From JAKFWI01 sp035549875 (lineage in GTDB: Bacteria; Pseudomonadota; Alphaproteobacteria; Caulobacterales; Aquidulcibacteraceae): a stretch of 64,000 nucleotides of DNA. Location of the stretch: NCBI GenBank assembly GCA_035549875.1, contig DASZPV010000008.1, positions 1 through 64,000 on the forward strand. The letters are read 5' to 3'. A model generated the notes under the pieces. The model had not been told where the DNA came from, ran no database searches, and saw only the letters and a list, made by a program, of their open reading frames with translations. Shown one piece after another: positions 17,168 to 24,865 of this stretch (its first letter is position 1; every line of letters begins with the position of its first letter). The translations under genes and the position numbers were made by a program.

Positions 17168-18328
17168 ATGCCTCTCGAAGCCGGGCATTTCGCGAAACTG
17201 AAAGCCCATTATACGGATCGGGCGCGCGCCATGAAACAGGCGCGCGCGCAAGGCGGTAGGATTGTTGCGCGCGTCGGCAGCGCCGTTCCCGCCGAATTGA
17301 TTCTCGCGGCAGGTTTCATGCCTGTTCTGGTCGCCGCCGATCGGTCGCGCGCCGCGCCCACCGCCGCGAAATACATTGACGACGTTGTACCGCCGGAAAC
17401 GCATGCTTTGTTTGAAGCGGCCGCGCAAGGCGATTTCGACGAAGTCGAATTACTTGTCCTTTCGCGCGTCTACGACAAACTCTATTTCTATCTGAAAGAG
17501 ATATACCGGCAGGGGCTTTTGCCGGGCCTGCCGCCGCTGCATATGTTCGATCTCATGCAGAACCGGCGCGCCGCGCTCACGCGGTACAACGAAGATCGCC
17601 TGCTCGATCTGCGCCTTCGGCTTGAGCGCGCCGCTGGCGCTCCGATTTCCGATGCGGCGCTGCGCGAGGCGATTGTGCTGTGCAACCGCGCCCGAGCGGC
17701 GCAGCGCGCGCTGCTCGATCTGCGCTGGCAAGGACATATCGACGGCGAGGCGGCGATGCAGGCGATCGGCGCGGGCTATTTCATGCATCCCGCGGACTAT
17801 GCTGAAGCGCTTGAGGGCTATCTGGCGCAACTGCATGCAGGCAAGGGCGCGGCGCGGCCTCGCTTGCTTCTGGCGACGGCGGAGCCGCTCACGCATACGA
17901 CATTGCATGAGGCGGTCGAGCGTGCTGGCGGGCGCATCGTGGCGGAAGATGATTGGTGGGGCGCGCGCGCGCCGGGGGGCGACGTGAGTCTCGATCTGCC
18001 CCCCATGGAAGCGCTGCTGGCGAAATACTGCTTCGATACCGCCACCGCGGACTCCTATCCCGTTGAGGATCGCCTGGCGTGGTTCGAAGAGGCGGCGCAG
18101 CGCAGCGACGTTGATGGCGTCATCTTCTATATACCGCCATCGGACCTCCAATATGGCTGGGATTACCCGCGCCTGAGGGCCCGCTTGCAGGAGCAAGCAA
18201 AGCCGTTTCTGCTGATCCGTCAGGATGCGAGCACAAGCTCAGGCCGGGTCCATCTCGCCGAGGAAGCGGCAAATTTCATCGGGCAAATCCGCGGTTCGCG
18301 CGTCGACAAAGCAGGCGCTGCCCCATGA
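17168..18328 (+). CDS. 2-hydroxyacyl-CoA dehydratase D-family-like protein without cluster cysteines
   Basis: A 386-residue protein with the fold signature of HgdB/FldC/BcrB proteins: RIVARVGSAVPAELILAAGF near residue 35, a central VELLVLSRVYDKLYFYL at about residue 95, LLLATAEPLTH at residue 233, and a C-terminal DGVIFYIPPSDLQYGWDYP with PFLLIRQDASTSSGR. Known members hold a [4Fe-4S] cluster through cysteines in these segments. Here they read S99 and I-P-P-S, and the only cysteines (C172, C288) are elsewhere. It may therefore be a redox-inactive or non-iron-sulfur member. It begins immediately after the CoA-transferase stop and overlaps the next gene. A substrate cannot be named. Family membership is by motif recognition only. 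Confidence 0.75.
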   Translation: MPLEAGHFAKLKAHYTDRARAMKQARAQGGRIVARVGSAVPAELILAAGFMPVLVAADRSRAAPTAAKYIDDVVPPETHALFEAAAQGDFDEVELLVLSRVYDKLYFYLKEIYRQGLLPGLPPLHMFDLMQNRRAALTRYNEDRLLDLRLRLERAAGAPISDAALREAIVLCNRARAAQRALLDLRWQGHIDGEAAMQAIGAGYFMHPADYAEALEGYLAQLHAGKGAARPRLLLATAEPLTHTTLHEAVERAGGRIVAEDDWWGARAPGGDVSLDLPPMEALLAKYCFDTATADSYPVEDRLAWFEEAAQRSDVDGVIFYIPPSDLQYGWDYPRLRARLQEQAKPFLLIRQDASTSSGRVHLAEEAANFIGQIRGSRVDKAGAAP

Positions 18329-19617
18329 GCATGAACCCGGAAGACCGCGAATCCTCCCGCAAGCGGCACGAAGCGCAGACTCAGCTCGACGTAAGCCGCA
18401 CCTTGCGCGCGTATCAAAAGCAATGGTTCGCTAATTTGCGCCGCGAAGTGATCGAGGAGGGCCGCCCGTTCGCGATCAGCGGCCCCAATGTGCCGCACGA
18501 AATATGGGAAGCGCTCGACATCCCGTTCATCACTGACGTCTGGTATACCGGCCTTGTCGCCGCGCGCCGGCAATCGGGTTATTATTCGGATTTTCTGACC
18601 CGCGAGGGCTACCACGAAAACCTCAGCCGCTATTCAGCGCTGACCTGGGCTGTGCTGCTCGATGAGGAAAACACCGACAAGCCATGGGGCGGCGTGCCAC
18701 GCCCCTCGCTCGTTTGCACATCCCAACAAGATCGTAGCGCGGCGGTTATGGCCGCCCGCGTCGGGGCTGTGTTCGTCCCGCTTGAGACACCGGTTCTGGA
18801 TAAACCCCAACTCGACTGGTGGAAGCGGTCGCGCTGGCAGTGGGAGGACCTCGACGGCGAGCACCGCATCGATGTCATGCTCGAACAATACAGGGAGCTG
18901 GTCTCGGCAAGCGAGGCCATCGCGGGCAAGAAGCTTGATATCGATCTCCTGCGCGAGATCGTCGATCGCGTAAACCGTCAGGAGGAATTGTTCGACGAAG
19001 TGCGCGACATCATCGCCACCGCGCCGAAACTGCCGGTGCGTCTGGGCGAAGTGATGAGCCAGGTGATGGGCATCCAGTGGCATCGCGGAACCGAGTGGGC
19101 TTATGAGCAGGCCAGGGCGTTTCGCGACGAGGTGAAGCATCGCGCCGACAATCAAATGTGGGCCTGCCCGAACGAACAATATCGTCTGATGTATGTCGGC
19201 CAGGGGCTCTGGCAGAATCTCGGCTTCTTCACCGAGTTCGAGGAGAAGTACGGCGCCGTGTTCGTGCGCTCGAATTATCTCTCGATCGCGGTGGATGGTT
19301 ATATCCGGTATGGCGCGAAAGATCCGTTACGCGCGCTGGCCAGCCGCTACGTCACGATGAGCGAACAGATGCACATTCCCGGCCTTGGCTCGGCGTGGGC
19401 GATAGAGGAAGCGCGCCGCAACCGCGTCGTTGGCGGCCTTTCCATCAGGGGCTGGTGGGGCGGCAAGATGATCAATCTGGCGCTGGAGGAAGAAGGAATT
19501 CCGATTCTTGATTTTCCAGTCGATGCGGTCGATGGAAATACCTGGGACCAGGCCCGGATCAGCGCGCTGGTTAGCGACTTTATCGAAAATCGCGTGATCC
19601 CTGCGGCGCGACGTTAG
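18325..19617 (+). CDS. 2-hydroxyacyl-CoA dehydratase family-like protein, second subunit
   Basis: A 430-residue partner of the preceding protein, with which it overlaps in ATGA. Recognisable family features are the N-terminal EGRPFAISGPNVPHEIWEAL (residues 45-64), the YRLMYVGQGLWQNLGFFTEF segment near residue 286, FEEKYGAVFVRSNY, and the C-terminal RGWWGGKMINLALEEEGIP with LDFPVDAVDG. In characterised dehydratases and benzoyl-CoA reductases the C-terminal segment carries a cluster cysteine; here the equivalent place reads GLSIRGWW. Cysteines occur only at 131 and 281. The pair probably forms a heterodimer. No ATP-dependent activator (HgdC/FldI type) is in the window. The function is unassigned. 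Confidence 0.72.
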   Translation: MSMNPEDRESSRKRHEAQTQLDVSRTLRAYQKQWFANLRREVIEEGRPFAISGPNVPHEIWEALDIPFITDVWYTGLVAARRQSGYYSDFLTREGYHENLSRYSALTWAVLLDEENTDKPWGGVPRPSLVCTSQQDRSAAVMAARVGAVFVPLETPVLDKPQLDWWKRSRWQWEDLDGEHRIDVMLEQYRELVSASEAIAGKKLDIDLLREIVDRVNRQEELFDEVRDIIATAPKLPVRLGEVMSQVMGIQWHRGTEWAYEQARAFRDEVKHRADNQMWACPNEQYRLMYVGQGLWQNLGFFTEFEEKYGAVFVRSNYLSIAVDGYIRYGAKDPLRALASRYVTMSEQMHIPGLGSAWAIEEARRNRVVGGLSIRGWWGGKMINLALEEEGIPILDFPVDAVDGNTWDQARISALVSDFIENRVIPAARR

Positions 19618-19621
19618 CAAC

Positions 19622-20476
19622 ATGATCGAATCCGGCTGCATTCTCACCATTGTGTGCCCCGACCGAAAAGGCATCGTCGCCGCGGTCTCCCGCTTTTTGT
19701 TCGAGCGCGATTGCAACATCGTCGAAAGCACCCAGTTCGGAGACCGGGAAACAAACAAGTTTTTCCTGCGCATCCTGTTTTCGGCCGGCGAGTTGGCGAC
19801 AATTGAAACGTTGCGGCGCGAGTTCGCGCCGATCGCGTCCTCATTCGCCATGAGCGCCAGCTTTCACGCGGAAGCCGCCAGGACGCGCACGCTGATCATG
19901 GTCTCGCGGCTTGGTCATTGTTTAGTCGATTTGCTGTACCGCTGGCGGATCGGCGCGCTGCCGATCGACATCGCCGGCGTTGTTTCCAACCACCGGGATT
20001 TCGCCGATGTCGCCGCGGCGCACGGAACGCCGTTCCATTACCTACCGATCGACAAGACTAGCAAGGCCCGCCAGGAAGATGCGCTCAGCGCCATTGTCGA
20101 TGCCGAGGGCGTCGAACTGATCGTGCTGGCGCGCTACATGCAGATTTTGTCGCCGGCGTTTTGCGGCCGGATGCGCGGACGGGTGATCAACATCCACCAT
20201 TCGTTTTTGCCCAGCTTCAAGGGCGCGCGTCCCTATCATCAGGCCCATGAGCGCGGCGTGAAGCTGATCGGCGCCACGGCCCATTACGTCACCGAAGATC
20301 TGGATGAAGGCCCAATCATAGAGCAGGGCGCCGAACGGGTAACGCACGCCATGTCGCCCGCCGATCTCGCCGCAATCGGGCGCGACGTCGAGACGGTTGT
20401 GCTGGCCCGCGCTGTCCGCTGGCACGCAGAGCATCGCGTCTTGCTCAACGGCAAGCGAACCGTCGTGCTGGCCTAG
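19622..20476 (+). CDS. purU: Formyltetrahydrofolate deformylase
   Basis: A 284-residue PurU, which hydrolyses 10-formyltetrahydrofolate to formate and tetrahydrofolate. Residues 1-85 are an ACT regulatory domain (TIVCPDRKGIVAAVSRFLFE). The formyltransferase domain carries the expected residues: NIHHSFLPSFKGARPYHQA with the catalytic Asn and His, and GATAHYVTEDLDEGPIIEQ with the catalytic Asp. It starts four bases after the dehydratase-like gene, so it is the last gene of that operon, which links the operon to one-carbon metabolism. Its stop overlaps that of the convergent aldo/keto reductase in a shared CTAG. Confidence 0.93.
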   Translation: MIESGCILTIVCPDRKGIVAAVSRFLFERDCNIVESTQFGDRETNKFFLRILFSAGELATIETLRREFAPIASSFAMSASFHAEAARTRTLIMVSRLGHCLVDLLYRWRIGALPIDIAGVVSNHRDFADVAAAHGTPFHYLPIDKTSKARQEDALSAIVDAEGVELIVLARYMQILSPAFCGRMRGRVINIHHSFLPSFKGARPYHQAHERGVKLIGATAHYVTEDLDEGPIIEQGAERVTHAMSPADLAAIGRDVETVVLARAVRWHAEHRVLLNGKRTVVLA

Positions 20477-21483
20477 GCGCGCGGTTTCCGGGGCGCGGCG
20501 AATGCCTCGGGCTGGCCGAGCGCGAGTTTACGCAGATAGGGTGAGCCAATCATCTCGTGCGGAAAGCCCAGCGCGGGCGGGGCCAGCGCGTCGAGCGCGG
20601 CGATCGTCTCTGCGCCGAGGTCGCCATCGGCCGCTGCAAGCGTCTGCGTTATTTGCTCGGCCGAACGCGCGCCGATCAGCGGCACAAGCGTGCGGCGCGC
20701 TGGATGACGCAGCAGCCAGCGCAAAGCGAGCGCGCTGGCGCTCAGGCCGGTCTGTTTCGCCAACGCATCGAGCTTTGCGGCGATCTCAGTCAGATGCGGC
20801 GGCAGCTTGGCGCGGCGCTTCGGATCGGCGCCGCCCGCTAAAGCGCCAGCCGCCAGCGGGCCCCAGCACACCGCGCCAAGATCGAGCGCGTCGGCCATCG
20901 GCAGCAATTCGCGCTCGGCGTCGCGGCTCGCGAGATTGTATTCGATCTGGATCGCCGCCGGCCTGATCCAGCCGCGCCCCTCGGCCATCGTGACCGCGCG
21001 GCTGACCAGCCAGGCCGGCGTGTCGGAAAAGCCGACGTAAAGAATCTTGCCGGCGCTCAGCAGATCGTCGAGCGCGCGCAGGATTTCATGGAGCGGCGTC
21101 GTGCCGTCCCAAAAGTGCAGCCAGAAGAGATCGATATGGTCGGTCTCAAGGCGCCGCAGGCTGTCTTCAACCGAACGCGTCATGCTGAGCCGCGAATTTC
21201 CGCCGGCCAGCACATGCGCCGCGCCGGACCCAGTGTATTTCGTCGAAATCACAAAATCGCGGCGCCGCGCGCGCGTGAATGCGCCGACGAGCTTTTCCGA
21301 TTCGCCGCCGGCATAGTTCGGCGCCGTGTCGAGCAGTACGCCGCCCGCGTCAGCGAAAGCGCTCATGATCGCGACCGATTGCGCCGCGTCCGCCCCCCAG
21401 CCCTTGGTCTCGCCGAATGTCATCGTGCCGAGGCCGATTTCGGAGACGCGCAGCCCGCTTCCGCCGAGTAGTTTGTAGCGCAT
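20473..21483 (-). CDS. Aldo/keto reductase
   Basis: A 336-residue NADPH-dependent oxidoreductase. The catalytic tetrad is visible as Asp in GGVLLDTAPNY, Tyr in the same motif (NYAGGESE), Lys in VISTKYTG and His in DLFWLHFWDG. The C-terminal LVPLIGARSAEQITQTL segment binds the 2'-phosphate of NADPH. It begins one base after the stop of the semialdehyde dehydrogenase gene, so it belongs to the left arm of the benzoate island. There it could reduce an aldehyde intermediate as an overflow or detoxifying step. That role is an inference from position, and the substrate range of this family is broad. Confidence 0.85.
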   Translation of the reverse strand: MRYKLLGGSGLRVSEIGLGTMTFGETKGWGADAAQSVAIMSAFADAGGVLLDTAPNYAGGESEKLVGAFTRARRRDFVISTKYTGSGAAHVLAGGNSRLSMTRSVEDSLRRLETDHIDLFWLHFWDGTTPLHEILRALDDLLSAGKILYVGFSDTPAWLVSRAVTMAEGRGWIRPAAIQIEYNLASRDAERELLPMADALDLGAVCWGPLAAGALAGGADPKRRAKLPPHLTEIAAKLDALAKQTGLSASALALRWLLRHPARRTLVPLIGARSAEQITQTLAAADGDLGAETIAALDALAPPALGFPHEMIGSPYLRKLALGQPEAFAAPRKPRA

Positions 21484-21484
21484 G

Positions 21485-23035
21485 CTATGCGCCGGCGAGC
21501 GCGTCGAGCGTAGCGGGCGCAGCCTGGATCGCTGTGCGCTGCATGTAGTGCTTTGCGCCGATCAGACCGCCAAGTTCCTCGCCGCCGCCGGCGCGGCCGG
21601 GCCCGCCGTGCACAAGGCTCGGCAGCGCCGCGCCGTGGCCGGTGGAATCGGCCCCGCTCGTGCGGTCGATCAGCAGCATGCGCCCGTGGCTCGATGCGGC
21701 GGCCAATACGATCTCAGCGATCGCCTTCTGATCGTTGCTGAACAGCGACATCACCAGCGAGCCCTTGCCTGCCCGCGCCAGTTCGCCGGCGCTGGCGACA
21801 TCGTCGTAGGGCATCAGCGTCGATACGGGTCCGAACGCTTCGACTTCGTGAACGAGCTTTGCCGCTTTCGGCTTGTCGCAGCGGAGCAGGGTGGGGGCGA
21901 GGAACGCGCCCTTGCTCGCATCTGCGTTGATCAACGACGGCGCGTCGCTGCCGGTGACGACGACGGTCTCTCTTTTCAGTTTGTCAAGATTGTCCTGAAC
22001 GTCCTTGCGCTGCGAAAGCCCCGCCAGCGCCCCCATCCGCACGCCCTCATTGCGCGGATCGCCGATAGTCGTCTTGGCAAGACGCGCAACGATGGCCTTC
22101 TCGGCGGCGTCGAGCAAGGAAGCCGGGACCATAGCGCGGCGGATCGCCGTGCATTTCTGTCCGGCCTTTTGCGTCATCTCGCGCACGACCTCTTTCACGA
22201 ACAGATCGAATTCAGGCGCATCGGGGGCCGCGTCCGGCCCGAGGATCGAGGCGTTGAGGCTGTCCTGTTCGGCATTGAAGCGAACCGAATTGGCTACGAC
22301 GACGGGATGCGTGCGCAGCTTGGTAGCGGTGTAGGCCGAGCCGGTGAACGCTACCGTGTCTTCGGCTTCGAGATTATCGAACAGATTGCCCGTGCCGCCG
22401 AGGACGAGTTGCACCGCGCCTTCCGGCAAAATCTTGCTGTCGATGATCATGCGGAACGCGGCGGCAGCCAGCCATGCCGTCACCGTCGCCGGTTTGATGA
22501 TCGCCGGCATGCCGGCGAGGAACGTCGGCGCCAGCTTTTCCAGCATGCCCCAGACGGGAAAATTATAGGCGTTGATATGCACCGCCGCGCCGCGCAACGG
22601 CGTCAGGATATGCTGTCCGGCGAAATTACCTTTGCTGATCGCTTCGCGTTCGCCTTCGATCAGCAGATGCGTTTCGGGCAGCGCCTTGGCTTTCGAGGCG
22701 TAGGAATAGAGCACGCCGATCCCGCCCTCGATATCGAACGCCGAGTCCATGCGCGTGGCGCCAGTAGCGAAGGAAAGCTCGTAAAGTTCCTCCTTCCGCG
22801 CGCTCAGCGCCTCGGCCAGCTTGCGCAGGAGGCGCCCGCGCTCGGCGAAGGTGAGCGCGCGCAGCGCCGGCCCGCCCGTCTTTCGCGCGTAAGCGAGCAT
22901 CGCGCCGGAATCGGCAGGCGCTTTCGGCATGGTCGCGACCACGGCGCTATCGACGGCCGAAATCAGTTCCGCGCCGCCGCCCGCGCCGCCCCAGCGGCCT
23001 TCGGCGTAAGAGGAAAGCACCAGCGTTTCAGCCAT
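21485..23035 (-). CDS. boxD: 3,4-dehydroadipyl-CoA semialdehyde dehydrogenase
   Basis: A 516-residue aldehyde dehydrogenase of the PaaZ-N/BoxD group. In the aerobic benzoyl-CoA pathway it oxidises the semialdehyde released by BoxC to 3,4-dehydroadipyl-CoA. Group features are LPETHLLIEGEREAISKGNF, HINAYNFPVWGMLEKLAP, VAFTGSAYTATKLR, NAEQDSLNASIL and the catalytic cysteine in AGQKCTAIRRAMVP. It ends with STGHGAALPSLVHGGPGRAGGGEE, a PaaZ-like tail. The hydratase domain of full-length PaaZ is missing, as expected for BoxD. It lies between the PaaG-like isomerase and the aldo/keto reductase in the left arm of the island. Confidence 0.9.
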   Translation of the reverse strand: MAETLVLSSYAEGRWGGAGGGAELISAVDSAVVATMPKAPADSGAMLAYARKTGGPALRALTFAERGRLLRKLAEALSARKEELYELSFATGATRMDSAFDIEGGIGVLYSYASKAKALPETHLLIEGEREAISKGNFAGQHILTPLRGAAVHINAYNFPVWGMLEKLAPTFLAGMPAIIKPATVTAWLAAAAFRMIIDSKILPEGAVQLVLGGTGNLFDNLEAEDTVAFTGSAYTATKLRTHPVVVANSVRFNAEQDSLNASILGPDAAPDAPEFDLFVKEVVREMTQKAGQKCTAIRRAMVPASLLDAAEKAIVARLAKTTIGDPRNEGVRMGALAGLSQRKDVQDNLDKLKRETVVVTGSDAPSLINADASKGAFLAPTLLRCDKPKAAKLVHEVEAFGPVSTLMPYDDVASAGELARAGKGSLVMSLFSNDQKAIAEIVLAAASSHGRMLLIDRTSGADSTGHGAALPSLVHGGPGRAGGGEELGGLIGAKHYMQRTAIQAAPATLDALAGA

Positions 23036-23048
23036 TATCTCCGTCCCA

Positions 23049-23849
23049 TTATTTGCGTTCTTGAAAAGTTGGATTCGTTTTCGCCATGAACGCCGTCACC
23101 GCCGCGCGGTAATCGGGATGATGGCCGAGGGTTTTCTGCGCATCGCGTTCGGCGTCAAGCGCTTCGTCGAAGGAAAGGCCCATCGCCTCGCGCATGCGCC
23201 GCTTTACCGCCGCCAGCGCGACGGGAGAGCGCTGCGCGAACATCCTCGCCAAGCGGTCGGCTTCGCCGCCGAGGGCGGCATCGTCCAGTACTCTGAACAC
23301 GAGGCCGATCCGCTCGGCTTCGCTGGCATCGATCCGTTCGCTTGTCAGCGCCAGACCCAGCGCGCGGGCAGGGCCGGCAAGGCGCGGCAGCAGCCAACTT
23401 GCGCCGCCGTCGGGGCCGAGCGCTACTTTCGCGAAGCTGAACTCAAACGTCGCGCCGCGGCAGGCCAATACGACATCGCAATTCAGCGCCAGCGACGCCC
23501 CGGCGCCGGCGGCGACGCCGTTCACCGCTGCGATCACCGGATAAGGCAAAGCGGCGAGCCGCCGGACCAGGGGGTTGTAATTGTTCTCAAGCGAGGCATG
23601 AAGGTCCACTTCGCCCTCCGCCAACATGCCGGCGCGTTCGGAAAGGTCCTGGCCCGCGGAGAACGCGCGGCCGGCGCCGGTGATAATGAGCGCGCGGATC
23701 GAAAGATCGCGCTCGCATCGGTCCAACGCGGCGCGCAGCGCCTCGTGCATGGCGGCGTTGAACGCGTTCAGCCGTTCGGGCCGGTTGAGTATGATGCGCG
23801 CAACGCCGCTCTCGACAGAGAACAGCGCCGCCTGATTTTGGTCAGGCAC
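23049..23849 (-). CDS. PaaG-like enoyl-CoA hydratase/isomerase
   Basis: A 266-residue crotonase-fold enzyme. The oxyanion-hole and binding motifs are RAFSAGQDLSER and VNGVAAGAGASLAL. At the positions of the two hydratase glutamates it has alanine (GAGASLAL) and Asp in ALGPDGGASWLL, the pattern of isomerases such as PaaG rather than true hydratases. In this island it probably shifts the double bond of 3,4-dehydroadipyl-CoA to the 2,3 position so that beta-oxidation can proceed. It overlaps the DUF4863-like gene by 8 bases and lies 13 bases before boxD. A separate canonical hydratase is encoded at 33850. Confidence 0.85.
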   Translation of the reverse strand: MPDQNQAALFSVESGVARIILNRPERLNAFNAAMHEALRAALDRCERDLSIRALIITGAGRAFSAGQDLSERAGMLAEGEVDLHASLENNYNPLVRRLAALPYPVIAAVNGVAAGAGASLALNCDVVLACRGATFEFSFAKVALGPDGGASWLLPRLAGPARALGLALTSERIDASEAERIGLVFRVLDDAALGGEADRLARMFAQRSPVALAAVKRRMREAMGLSFDEALDAERDAQKTLGHHPDYRAAVTAFMAKTNPTFQERK

Positions 23850-24318
23850 GCGTAAACTCGATTTCGCCTTGCGGAAGCAGGTAGAGCACCAGCGCCTTGC
23901 CGCCGCTCACGGTTGGGCGGTGCGCCGAATCGGGGGCGAAGACTTTCCAGCCCTTTCGCGCGCCGTCGAACGCGGCGTCGCCCTCAAGCGGCATTACCAT
24001 GTCGATCTCGCCTTTCGGGTGGCGATGATGCGGGCCGACGATGTCGTGCATTTCGACCACATCGACCGAAAAGCCATGCGTGCGTTCGCCAGGCTTCACG
24101 GGGCGGCCAAACTTGATCCCCTCATGCTCGCGGGCGCACAGCCAGCCTTCTGCACAGCCCTGCACGCAGAGTTGCGTTAGTTCCTCGAACACCGGCCCGT
24201 CGGCGGGAAATTTGGACGAGAGAAAATCGGCCAGCGCCGGTTCGATCGGCTTGCCCTCGATTTCATTCGTGATCGTGGAGATCAGCTCCACAAACCGCTC
24301 AGGAACCGCCGCCGCCAT
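23842..24318 (-). CDS. DUF4863 / 4-hydroxylaminobenzoate-lyase-like protein
   Basis: A 158-residue soluble protein. The C-terminal half looks like a small beta-barrel (cupin-like) with a possible metal-binding set in MHDIVGPHHRHPKGEIDMVMP and GWKVFAPDSAHRP. I recall this family (DUF4863) as including 4-hydroxylaminobenzoate lyase of nitrobenzoate pathways and as appearing beside box genes, but I cannot confirm this without a search. It is overlapped on both sides, by the flavodoxin stop (TGATG) and by the isomerase start, so it is fully embedded in the benzoate operon. A role with a hydroxylated or epoxidised aromatic intermediate is only an inference. Confidence 0.65.
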   Translation of the reverse strand: MAAAVPERFVELISTITNEIEGKPIEPALADFLSSKFPADGPVFEELTQLCVQGCAEGWLCAREHEGIKFGRPVKPGERTHGFSVDVVEMHDIVGPHHRHPKGEIDMVMPLEGDAAFDGARKGWKVFAPDSAHRPTVSGGKALVLYLLPQGEIEFTRA

Positions 24319-24791
24319 CAGACCGCCTCCGCCACTTCGCTGGTGATGTTCGGGGCGATCTCCGTGGCCCAGGCGCCGGCGACGTCCTCGGCCAGTTCGC
24401 CGCCCGATGCGTCATGAGCCAGAAACGGCGCAAAGCGCTTAGCGCCCTTGCTTTCAAACAGCGTATCGAATTTGCGCCCGGCTTCGCAGAAGGAGGCGGC
24501 GTAGGTCATGTCGCCCAAGCCGAATACGGCGTAGCGCTTGCCGGCCAGGCCCGCGCAATCCTCGATCGATTTATAGAAAGCCTGGCCGTTATCGGGCACG
24601 TCGCCGATCCCGTAGGTCGAGGTGACGATGATGATCGTGTCGTAAGGGTCCATCGAGGCCGCGGTGCGCCCGTCCATCAATTGGATTTCGGATTCGATGT
24701 CGGCCTTGCTCAGCGCCCCTTCGATCTCGTCGGCGCACATTTCGGCCGTGCCGGTCATGGTGGCGACGAAAATCCCGACCGTAGATGACAT
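24318..24791 (-). CDS. Flavodoxin (MioC/short-chain type)
   Basis: A 157-residue flavodoxin. The FMN phosphate loop is FVATMTGTAEMCADEI at residues 8-23; further flavin contacts are VTSTYGIGDVPDNG and FGLGDMTYAASFCEAG. It is the first gene of the left arm of the benzoate island and is divergent from boxR, with only 74 bases between the coding starts. Flavodoxins carry one or two electrons at low potential. Since boxA, the usual reductase that feeds the BoxB epoxidase, is not in the window, this protein may take part in electron supply to BoxB. That is an inference from position. Confidence 0.85.
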   Translation of the reverse strand: MSSTVGIFVATMTGTAEMCADEIEGALSKADIESEIQLMDGRTAASMDPYDTIIIVTSTYGIGDVPDNGQAFYKSIEDCAGLAGKRYAVFGLGDMTYAASFCEAGRKFDTLFESKGAKRFAPFLAHDASGGELAEDVAGAWATEIAPNITSEVAEAV

Positions 24792-24828
24792 GAACGGCTC
24801 CGACTCCAGTTAAGAGCTTGCGACCATA

Positions 24829-24842
24829 TGCACTATATGGCA
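24829..24842. promoter_or_regulatory. Candidate BoxR operator 1 (boxR/flavodoxin intergenic)
   Basis: TGCACTATATGGCA is an imperfect palindrome in the 74-base gap between the flavodoxin gene and boxR, centred about 30 bases before the boxR start. Two near copies occur downstream of boxR. BzdR and BoxR regulators are known to bind TGCA-containing repeats. The position allows control of both divergent transcripts and autoregulation. Confidence 0.65.
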
Positions 24843-24865
24843 TGTCATCAAGCAGGAAATGTCGT

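Noticed and set aside
19618..19640. Riboswitch upstream of purU
   Set aside because: There are only four bases between the preceding gene and purU, so no room for a riboswitch.
21482..23089. 535-residue plus-strand open frame opposite the semialdehyde dehydrogenase
   Set aside because: It is the reverse image of a clear aldehyde dehydrogenase with catalytic Cys and Glu; the shadow protein is Arg/His-rich and unrecognisable.
24818..24865. Earlier boxR starts (TTG 24818, ATG 24842)
   Set aside because: Neither has a ribosome site and both run through the candidate operator; the ATG at 24866 has AGGAAA at six bases.
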